Below, piece by piece: positions 1 to 5,883 of a stretch of 6,125 bases of DNA. The notes below the pieces were generated by a model. It was not told the origin of the DNA and ran no database searches. It saw only the letters and a list, made by a program, of their open reading frames with translations. Source of the DNA: Lactobacillaceae bacterium (lineage in GTDB: Bacteria > Bacillota > Bacilli > Lactobacillales > Lactobacillaceae); the NCBI GenBank assembly GCA_031261865.1, contig JAISIV010000020.1, forward strand, positions 1 to 6,125, given 5' to 3'. A program made the position numbers and the translations under genes. Numbering within the stretch: the first letter of the stretch is position 1; each line of letters starts with the position of its first letter.

Positions 1-73
1 TCGTTGAAGTGGTGGGAAAGTTATAAGGGAATGAAATGGGAAAGAAAAATGAGAAAGAAAAATGAGAAAGAAA
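1..73. other. Gene-free purine-rich stretch beyond the operon terminator
   Basis: No reading frame of useful length, RNA gene or promoter is recognisable here. The plus strand is strongly purine-rich and becomes a short tandem repeat from position 41. On the transcribed (minus) strand it is a C/T-rich run just downstream of the ltaS terminator. It may be plain intergenic sequence or the poorly determined end of a contig. Confidence 0.5.
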
Positions 74-79
74 AACGAC
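41..79. repeat. 13-bp tandem repeat, two perfect copies plus one diverged copy
   Basis: The unit AAAGAAAAATGAG occurs at 41-53 and again, identical, at 54-66. A third copy at 67-79 differs at two positions (AAAGAAAAACGAC) and runs into the terminator stem. On the minus strand each unit carries a TTTTTCTTT run, so the repeat multiplies the T-rich tail behind the terminator hairpin. It probably arose by replication slippage. No function is evident. Confidence 0.8.
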
Positions 80-96
80 TATCGGAGATAGTCGTT
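67..96 (-). terminator. Rho-independent terminator of the LTA operon
   Basis: A perfect 10-bp inverted repeat, AACGACTATC (74-83) against GATAGTCGTT (87-96), closes on a 3-base loop. Read on the minus strand the hairpin is followed by TTTTTCTTTCTC, a good U-tract. It sits just after the ltaS stop codon at 105-107 and is correctly oriented to end the five-gene transcript. An opposing transcript from the left would not have a comparable T-run on the plus strand, so it appears unidirectional. Confidence 0.88.
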
Positions 97-104
97 GGGG
101 GGGG
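97..104. repeat. Homopolymer of eight G (C on the coding strand)
   Basis: Eight consecutive G lie exactly between the ltaS stop codon and the terminator hairpin. This is unusual in AT-rich DNA. Being after the stop codon, a change in length would not shift any recognised reading frame, so classical phase variation of ltaS is not supported. It may be slippage-prone or a sequencing artefact. Confidence 0.75.
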
Positions 105-2294
105 TTAATTAGATGAAGAATCAGAAAAACTGGAGCTAATATTCTCAAATGTTTCTGAAAACTTTTGTTTTAACTCTGCCAGTTTTTCTTTTTGTTGATC
201 TTTTGGCAATAACATGATTTCATCGGTCTCATAATCACCCGTGAGTTTGCCAGAGTTTTTTGCCTTAACAGAACTAGGCTTGGATTTTTCTAAATCATTT
301 AAAGATTGCGTGGTTGCTTTTTCTTGATAATTAAAGTCACTAATGTTCAATCCGGTAATTTTGCCATTCTTATCAAACCTCAACAAATCACCTGTTATGA
401 CTTCATCAGAGTAACTCAATTGTTTATCAACATAAGCTTGGGTTGATGAGATGAGTTTCTTTTGATCGGATGTAAGAGACTTTTCTTTGATTTGTTCACC
501 AGTGGACATATCAAAATATGAGTCCCCTTTTTTCATCAAAGTTGGAGTTACCCAATCAGCATTGCGGAATGCTACAATTTGACGATTTTGATCACTCAAT
601 AAGTCGTGTCCAAAAATAGTGGTTTGATCATCATTTACACCAAGTAAGTCATATAGTGTAGGCATAACATCGATTTCCCCGCCATAGGTGTGGTCGATTC
701 CACCCTTTAAATTACTTGAATGAACCATAAATGGAACTTTTTGCCACTGAGTCAAATCGTATCCATTAACCGAATCTTTGCCCAAAAGTTTCGCAATCGC
801 ATCCGGATGATTTTCGGAAATGCCGTAATGATCCCCGTATACGTAGACAACTGTGTTCTCATAAAGTCCAGTTTTCTTCAGATAAGTCATGAACTCACCA
901 AAAGCTTGGTCAACGTAGTGAGCTGTTTGGACGTACGAATCTACAGTCTTGTCTCCGGTATCAGTTTCGGGGAACGAATACTTTAATTCGGAATTCGTCA
1001 AATATGGGTAATGGTTAGTAACGGTGATTAGTTTTGCATAAAAAGGTTGTGGTAATTGTTCCAGATATTCAGCTGAATCATCAAGAAAGACTTTATCAAG
1101 CATTCCGTAACCTAGGTTTAGTGATTTCACATCCGAGTTAGGGTAGAAATCCTTACTGAAATAATAATCGTAACCCCATTGTTTATAGGCGTTATTTCTA
1201 TTCCAGAAAGTGGGTACATCGCCGTGGAATGCTGCAGTGGTGTATCCCATAGAACGTAAGTTGGCAGGGGCAGCTTCAAAGGTGTTTTTCGTCCCATACT
1301 TAACCATTGCGGAACCTGATGGTAAACCAAACAAACCAGTATCGAGCATTGTTTCTGCATCAGATGTTTTACCTTGACCTACTTGATTGTAAAAATTATC
1401 GAACGATAAAGTATTTTGATCGTGGTAAAAAGCGTTTAAATTCGGAGTGACTTCATGGCCGTCAACTTTATAATCAATCAAAAATTGCTGGAAAGATTCT
1501 AAATGAAAGACAATAACATTCTTTCCTTTTTGAGTACCGAAGTATTCAACATTGTCAGCAGCTCTATTATCAGCTATCCATTTCTTTATTGGTTCCAATT
1601 GTTTTGAAGTTGCACTATTTCGAGATTGAGCTTGAGCATAGTTCTGATAACTGTTGACCAGAATGTATTCATTCAAACCCAAATATTTAACTAGATAATT
1701 ATTGTCAAACGATCGTGTTAAAAGGCCAGAGCGGTCCACTGAAGCAACTCCATAATTGACAAAAACCAAAACAAAACCAAGCAACGTCGTCATGAATGCT
1801 CGAGGTTTATTCAAACTTTTTTGATTAGTTTTAATTTGCTTAGTTAAAAGCAAAACCGCTAGCACGAGAATGTCTAAGAAAACCAAAAAATCAGTCGGGT
1901 GCAGAATTCCTAGAATTGCCTTGCTCAAATTTTCTCCAACTGAACTTCCAGAAGAAATAATCGAAACTGAAAGAAAATCTGAGAATTCACGATAATAAAG
2001 CATGTTAGCGAAAAGCCAAATGGATTGAACCAAGTTTACAAGGAGCATAATCCAGTAAGCTTTTCTGCCTTTAAAGTAAAGCGCGATACTCAAAAGAATA
2101 ATCGCAGTCGGAATCGGATTAATGAATGCAATAAAAAACTGGGCAAAACTTTCAATGCCGAGATTGAAACTTATTAGGTATTCAATAAAATTCTTTATCG
2201 TAATAAAGAAAAGGTTAATTAAAAAAAAGTCAATTAATGAAGACCTGGAAAAATTAGAGAAATTGGTTTTTAAATTTTGAATAAATGTTTTCAT
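105..2294 (-). CDS. ltaS: LTA synthase family protein (glycerol-phosphate transferase, LtaS type)
   Basis: A 729-residue polytopic enzyme. LtaS proteins transfer glycerol phosphate from phosphatidylglycerol to build the LTA backbone on the outer membrane face, using Mn. About five membrane segments (roughly 21-40, 51-74, 78-98, 134-152, 167-185) precede an extracellular sulfatase/alkaline-phosphatase-fold domain. Residues matching the S. aureus catalytic set are visible: Glu266 in VFHLES, the nucleophile Thr310 in GQGKTSD, Asp359/Trp364/Arg366 in FHGDVPTFWNR, His428 in TNHYPY, and Asp488-His489 in YGDHYG. An AQA at 220-222 lies where S. aureus LtaS is cut by signal peptidase, so release is possible (inference). 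The protein is longer than S. aureus LtaS (about 646 residues), through a charged tail ending in a Ser-rich run (719-729). The start overlaps the preceding stop by one base (TAATG) and lacks a clear Shine-Dalgarno site, so it is probably coupled. A paralogous role (LTA primase, or YqgS/YfnI type) cannot be excluded. Confidence 0.93.
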   Translation of the reverse strand: MKTFIQNLKTNFSNFSRSSLIDFFLINLFFITIKNFIEYLISFNLGIESFAQFFIAFINPIPTAIILLSIALYFKGRKAYWIMLLVNLVQSIWLFANMLYYREFSDFLSVSIISSGSSVGENLSKAILGILHPTDFLVFLDILVLAVLLLTKQIKTNQKSLNKPRAFMTTLLGFVLVFVNYGVASVDRSGLLTRSFDNNYLVKYLGLNEYILVNSYQNYAQAQSRNSATSKQLEPIKKWIADNRAADNVEYFGTQKGKNVIVFHLESFQQFLIDYKVDGHEVTPNLNAFYHDQNTLSFDNFYNQVGQGKTSDAETMLDTGLFGLPSGSAMVKYGTKNTFEAAPANLRSMGYTTAAFHGDVPTFWNRNNAYKQWGYDYYFSKDFYPNSDVKSLNLGYGMLDKVFLDDSAEYLEQLPQPFYAKLITVTNHYPYLTNSELKYSFPETDTGDKTVDSYVQTAHYVDQAFGEFMTYLKKTGLYENTVVYVYGDHYGISENHPDAIAKLLGKDSVNGYDLTQWQKVPFMVHSSNLKGGIDHTYGGEIDVMPTLYDLLGVNDDQTTIFGHDLLSDQNRQIVAFRNADWVTPTLMKKGDSYFDMSTGEQIKEKSLTSDQKKLISSTQAYVDKQLSYSDEVITGDLLRFDKNGKITGLNISDFNYQEKATTQSLNDLEKSKPSSVKAKNSGKLTGDYETDEIMLLPKDQQKEKLAELKQKFSETFENISSSFSDSSSN

Positions 2295-2551
2295 TAGAAT
2301 GTTAGTTTCATTTCATTTAGTATTTGATAAATCTCTATTGCTGCGAGTTCGATATTGTCAAAGACAAACGTTCTAGAACCCGTTTGGTCATGAACGTAAT
2401 AAAGTTTCGTTTTTTGATCGAAGTCGACTTTCACGATTTCGACCCCAAATAAATCGAATCTTCTCGACGCCTGATTCTGAGTTAAGTCATTTGTCATAGC
2501 AATCAAGCGATTGAGAATATGAACCAATTGTGTTTCACTTGCGTTTTTCAT
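2294..2551 (-). CDS. ykuJ: YkuJ-family (DUF1797) small protein of unknown function
   Basis: An 85-residue soluble protein with no signal peptide or membrane segment. The pattern matches Bacillus YkuJ (about 79 residues) as I remember it: an N-terminal helix with ILNRL (12-16), a strand FDLFGVEIV (32-40), and the hallmark FDNIELAAIEIYQILNE (64-80), where YkuJ has a near-identical FDNI...IEI segment. No biochemical role is established for the family. The gene starts 17 bp inside the membrane-protein gene and its stop shares a base with the ltaS start, so it is embedded in the LTA unit. No Shine-Dalgarno site precedes the ATG (upstream ATTTTATTCCGAATA), which suggests translation by ribosomes finishing the upstream gene. 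A role in LTA assembly is a guess from position only. Confidence 0.85.
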   Translation of the reverse strand: MKNASETQLVHILNRLIAMTNDLTQNQASRRFDLFGVEIVKVDFDQKTKLYYVHDQTGSRTFVFDNIELAAIEIYQILNEMKLTF

Positions 2552-3551
2552 TATTCGGAATAAAATTATACGCCACTATTCCTGCAAAAAGGCCGAGGTA
2601 ATATGTCAGTATTCTCCAAAGAAGCATTGCGAGGATCAACTGCGGTTGGTACGTAATGAAGCTAGCGAATAACATTTTAAAACCTATTTCTGCTCCTCCG
2701 GATCCTCCTGGTATGGGAAAAATAGAAACAGCTAAGGTCAAGATGACATTCAAAGCAACAACGAAAAGCAGATTTACATTTGGAATTTTGAAAGCCAACA
2801 AAATAAAATATGGAACTACATAAAAAAAGATCAGTTGTAGGAGAGTTAACAAAGAGGTTTTGAATAAGACCTTTTTTTGCGAAAACAACAGTTTAGAGAC
2901 TGCATGGAAATCTTCAATTTTCTCATTCAGACTTTCATGAATACCTCTTGCCTTGTTTTTATCAGTGAACCACTCTATAGGTTTAACCACAAGTGATGCC
3001 ATTGTTTTAGTGACTCTCGGAGAAAACATAACAAAAATCAGCAGAAACAAAACAACTAAATGTATCACAACTCCAAAAACCACTAAAACAGTCATTGCTT
3101 TCAAATGATCAGCCACGTATCTAAAGCCAAACACTAAAGAAATCAGAAAGGTAACAACAATCATTCCCTGATAAATAATGAATTTCATTAAGGAAACAGA
3201 AGTAGCCTCACCAATCGGAACACCTGCTTGAGATAAGCCAAGCATCTGCATAGGCTGCCCGCCAATTGCCATTGGGGTGACACCATTTCCAAATTGTTCC
3301 AATAATGCAACTCTTAAGCCTTGCCAAATCGATGGTCGATGGTTTTTATCAACTAAAGTGACAACAATTTTTGCTGTGGTGAAAAAATAAGCCACCATAA
3401 TTAGCAATGCAACAAGTAGCCACCAATAATTAGTGTCCGAAATTTGTTTTACAACAACATCTAAAGGTACAGACCTGAAATTAAAATAAAAAACAGATAC
3501 CCCAATTGCAATTGTGATCAGAAGCCAGGTAATCCGTTCCTTATTTGACAT
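2535..3551 (-). CDS. Flippase-like integral membrane protein (UPF0104/YbhN, LPG-synthase TM-like)
   Basis: A 338-residue polytopic protein with about seven to eight hydrophobic segments, including roughly 8-23, 42-62, 122-145, 153-177, 231-256, 261-280 and 305-328. It carries two signatures typical of the lysylphosphatidylglycerol synthase transmembrane/TIGR00374 family: FGNGVTPMAIGGQPMQ (87-102) and FPIPGGSGGAE (278-288). It lacks the soluble aminoacyl-transferase domain of MprF, so it is not an MprF synthase. The family resembles the MprF flippase half and is often found beside lipid glycosyltransferase genes; substrates are mostly unproven. Its place between the glycolipid glycosyltransferases and ltaS makes it a candidate glycolipid-anchor translocator or accessory factor (inference). 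It overlaps the upstream gene by 11 bp and has a strong Shine-Dalgarno AGGAG 9 bases before the ATG, which fixes the start. Confidence 0.88.
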   Translation of the reverse strand: MSNKERITWLLITIAIGVSVFYFNFRSVPLDVVVKQISDTNYWWLLVALLIMVAYFFTTAKIVVTLVDKNHRPSIWQGLRVALLEQFGNGVTPMAIGGQPMQMLGLSQAGVPIGEATSVSLMKFIIYQGMIVVTFLISLVFGFRYVADHLKAMTVLVVFGVVIHLVVLFLLIFVMFSPRVTKTMASLVVKPIEWFTDKNKARGIHESLNEKIEDFHAVSKLLFSQKKVLFKTSLLTLLQLIFFYVVPYFILLAFKIPNVNLLFVVALNVILTLAVSIFPIPGGSGGAEIGFKMLFASFITYQPQLILAMLLWRILTYYLGLFAGIVAYNFIPNNEKRK

Positions 3552-4560
3552 TCACTTTTTCTCCTAAAACTTCAGAATAAACTTTTTGCAAGTCATGCCC
3601 AACTACAGGCAAATTTTTATTTTTTGCAACCCGGTAACCGTTTTTCGACAAATCCTTGTATTTCCCGGATAAAATTTGCACCATTTTAAAATCGAAATCA
3701 GTGAGATCTTTGGCCTTATAGACATTTTTTCTGTCTTCCAGCCACCCGTCGTAAACAGGGATATCGCGGACAAGCATTTTTTGAGAACTGGCGAGTCCCT
3801 CCAATACGACAATTCCTTCGGTTTCTTCATAGCTGGGATATAAAAATAAGTCAGCGCCAGAATAAGCTCCTTGAAGTATGTCTCCTGTTTGATAACCCGG
3901 AAAAATTAAATTTTTTGGATGGTCAACTAATATTTTTTTAATCTTATTAGGAATTAACCACATGCTGGTGTGACCGAACCATACGAATTTATATTCAGGA
4001 TGTCTTTTGGCAAGTTCAACAAAGTCCAGAATTCCTTTGCGCTCAAAATATAAACCAACCGAAATGACAATCTTTTCATCAGGTTGAGCATGGATATATT
4101 GTCTGAATTTTTCAATCTTTTTCTTGTCGTTTTTGTACTTTTCAATTTGAACCCCATTGGAAACTGGGTAAATCGGCTGTTTTAAACCATACGATTGTAA
4201 TAATTGTTTCGAATATTCAGTGGGCGTTATCAAAGCATCGGCTGAACTGTATAAATGCAGTAACCATTTTTTATAAAAAGGGGCAATCAAATTGCTCAAA
4301 ATAAACGAGTTGCGAAAATCCTCATACGTCGAGTGGGCATGATAAATAACTTTCTTCCCCATTCTTTTGGCTCGCTTAATTTGATGCATACTCCAGAGTC
4401 CATAAGTGTTGATGTGAAGAATATCGAAATCAGTCGAGTGGGCATTTGTGGTAACAATCACGTCAGTTGAGGATAATGCTTCTTGCTGAAGTTTTTGAGC
4501 ATGACCGATTCCCGACTTTGATAAAAGGCCTTGGTTTTCAAAATACTGTAGAACTTTCAT
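3541..4560 (-). CDS. lafB: GT4 glycosyltransferase, LafB/CpoA-like second-step glycolipid synthase
   Basis: A 339-residue cytosolic, membrane-associated glycosyltransferase with two Rossmann lobes (GT-B fold). The N-terminus has KSGIGHA (15-21), a pattern I associate with the LafB/CpoA group that adds a second hexose to monoglucosyl-diacylglycerol. Acceptor-side HAHS is at 74-77, the interlobe PVSNGV at 132-137, and SVGLYFERKG (167-176) opens the C-terminal lobe. The GT4 donor-binding EX7E motif is Glu246/Glu254 in EETEGIVVLE. The expected product is a di-glycosyl-diacylglycerol anchor for LTA; the sugar added (Gal or Glc) cannot be read from sequence. Its ATG overlaps the upstream TGA (ATGA, 4 bp), with a modest GAAAGG upstream. 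Pairing with the LafA-like gene supports the call over a generic GT4 annotation. Confidence 0.84.
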   Translation of the reverse strand: MKVLQYFENQGLLSKSGIGHAQKLQQEALSSTDVIVTTNAHSTDFDILHINTYGLWSMHQIKRAKRMGKKVIYHAHSTYEDFRNSFILSNLIAPFYKKWLLHLYSSADALITPTEYSKQLLQSYGLKQPIYPVSNGVQIEKYKNDKKKIEKFRQYIHAQPDEKIVISVGLYFERKGILDFVELAKRHPEYKFVWFGHTSMWLIPNKIKKILVDHPKNLIFPGYQTGDILQGAYSGADLFLYPSYEETEGIVVLEGLASSQKMLVRDIPVYDGWLEDRKNVYKAKDLTDFDFKMVQILSGKYKDLSKNGYRVAKNKNLPVVGHDLQKVYSEVLGEKVNVK

Positions 4561-5822
4561 TGCTCATCGGCCTTTCTTTTCTTTTTAATTATCGATGGAA
4601 TCTTTTTTACTAGAGCACCGACGTATAATTTCTCATCAACAGTGAGTGTCTTTAGAACCGAATTGGGTTTGTGATAATTGACAATTGCTTTAGCGTAAAG
4701 TGTGTGAACCGAATTTGCAAAAGTTTCAGCTGAAACAGATTTGATTGCTTTTTGACGGCCAGCATCATCTTTTTTATATTGGTCGTTGTCGAGGTATGTC
4801 CTAATCGCCTTAATAAATTTAGCAGTTGTGTCAGCCAAAATTCCGACACTTTTATTTTTTGTTATGGATTTCAAAAAATCGTTAGGGTAAGCAATGAAAG
4901 GTGTGCCTGCATCGAGACTTTCGATGAATGTTAGTCCTTGAGTCTCAGTCGTCGAAAGGCTAATAAATACATCGGCCAGCTTGTAGTAAGAATAGATTTC
5001 GGAGTGATCAACCATACCAACAAAAATAACTCGATCATCGATTTGGTAGTCTTGAACTTGCTTTTCTAAATCAGCCCTTGCTGGGCCATCTCCGACAAAC
5101 ATCAAAACAGCATTAGGATAATCTTTTGAAATTTGATAGAAATTATCAACCAAAGTATTCAGATTTTTTTCATAGGCAATTCTGCCCAGGGAAAGAATTA
5201 CTTTTTTATTTTTCAAATGAAATTTGGAAGCTAGGTTCTTTGTTTTATCTGCTTGGTTTTTAGGAAAACTAATACCAGTAGGAATAACTAAAATTGGTGC
5301 TTTTATTTGGTAGGATTCAAGAACTTCTTTAGTATCTTCACTCGGTGCAATTACGGCATTAAAATTATGCAAAAAACTACGAACAATTGTTTTTACATTC
5401 TCAGGCTTAATCAAACGACCGTCCATAACGTAATGAGTATAGTCAGCATAGTTAGTGTGGTAGGTATGAACGATTGGAATTTTTAATTGTCTCGCGACAA
5501 ATTTACCCATTATCCCCAAACTAAACTCAGTTTGAGTATGAACAACGTCTAATCTCAAAGCACGTGCTATTTCAACAACATTAAAAAATCCTCGAACAGC
5601 AACTCTTCGATCTTTGAAACCGGTAAACGGAACGCTGGAAAAACGATACACGTATTTCTCGTCACCAACTCCATATTCACTTTTTTTCACACCTGGATCA
5701 GTCGTTGTAAAAATGTATACGCGGTGGCCTTGCCTGTTTAGTTCGTCCGACAAAACTTTAACCGAAGTTGATACACCACTAACTTGAGGAAAATAAGTAT
5801 CTGTAAAAAGTCCAATATTCAT
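4557..5822 (-). CDS. lafA: 1,2-diacylglycerol 3-glucosyltransferase (LafA/alMGS-like GT4)
   Basis: A 421-residue GT-B glycosyltransferase that should move glucose from UDP-glucose to diacylglycerol at the inner membrane face, the first step to the LTA anchor. The start chosen gives MNIGLFTDTYFPQVSGVSTS, the family's classic N-terminus with its Gly-rich donor loop. Further landmarks are HTQTEFSLG (95-103), HTYHTNYADY (119-128), GRIAYEKN (213-220), FVGDGP (242-247) and the EX7E pair Glu293/Glu301 in ETQGLTFIE. The basic end (KKIPSIIKKKRK, 406-417) could help bind anionic membrane lipids (inference). The frame stays open up to 5900, but that extension crosses the ptsI stop and terminator and adds non-family residues, so it is rejected. 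The Shine-Dalgarno is poor: AAGAG only about 2 bases from the ATG. It shares ATGA with the next gene. Confidence 0.88.
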   Translation of the reverse strand: MNIGLFTDTYFPQVSGVSTSVKVLSDELNRQGHRVYIFTTTDPGVKKSEYGVGDEKYVYRFSSVPFTGFKDRRVAVRGFFNVVEIARALRLDVVHTQTEFSLGIMGKFVARQLKIPIVHTYHTNYADYTHYVMDGRLIKPENVKTIVRSFLHNFNAVIAPSEDTKEVLESYQIKAPILVIPTGISFPKNQADKTKNLASKFHLKNKKVILSLGRIAYEKNLNTLVDNFYQISKDYPNAVLMFVGDGPARADLEKQVQDYQIDDRVIFVGMVDHSEIYSYYKLADVFISLSTTETQGLTFIESLDAGTPFIAYPNDFLKSITKNKSVGILADTTAKFIKAIRTYLDNDQYKKDDAGRQKAIKSVSAETFANSVHTLYAKAIVNYHKPNSVLKTLTVDEKLYVGALVKKIPSIIKKKRKADEQ

Positions 5823-5830
5823 ATCTCTTA

Positions 5831-5836
5831 ATTGTA
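5831..5836 (-). promoter_or_regulatory. Possible -10 element before lafA (weak)
   Basis: On the minus strand TACAAT, one mismatch from TATAAT, ends 8 bases before the lafA ATG. A start from it would give a transcript with almost no leader. The position about 17 bases upstream falls in the terminator stem (TGGCGG) and does not resemble TTGACA, and there is no TG extension. This is a candidate only; read-through from ptsI is the alternative. Confidence 0.25.
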
Positions 5837-5846
5837 ATAGAGTATT

Positions 5847-5874
5847 AAAAAACCCGCCACTTTTACTGGCGGGT
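5847..5874 (-). terminator. Rho-independent terminator of ptsI
   Basis: A perfect 8-bp inverted repeat ACCCGCCA (5852-5859) against TGGCGGGT (5867-5874) encloses a 7-base loop. Read on the minus strand the GC-rich stem is followed directly by TTTTTT and then AATAC. It begins 9 bp after the ptsI stop codon. Because it lies only about 25 bp before the lafA start, it separates ptsI from the LTA genes but leaves little room for a separate promoter downstream, so partial read-through may feed the LTA operon. Confidence 0.92.
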
Positions 5875-5883
5875 AATTCATAA

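Noticed and set aside
720..986. Open frame of 88 codons on the plus strand inside ltaS
   Set aside because: It is antisense to the conserved catalytic part of ltaS, has no recognisable family and no evident ribosome site; it looks like a shadow of the real gene.
2690..2712. Two Shine-Dalgarno-like AGGAGG/GGAGGA strings inside the flippase-like gene
   Set aside because: They result from the codons of the conserved PGGSGG motif; the next in-frame ATG is too far away for convincing internal initiation.
2535..3551. Annotation as MprF (lysylphosphatidylglycerol synthase)
   Set aside because: Only a membrane part is present; the soluble lysyl-transferase domain of MprF (total over 800 residues) is absent.
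3603..4157. Short minus-strand frames inside the LafB-like gene
   Set aside because: They are out-of-frame shadows of a well-supported glycosyltransferase, with no family resemblance.
4652..4934. Short frames on both strands inside the LafA-like gene
   Set aside because: Out-of-frame or antisense to conserved GT4 sequence, with no independent support.
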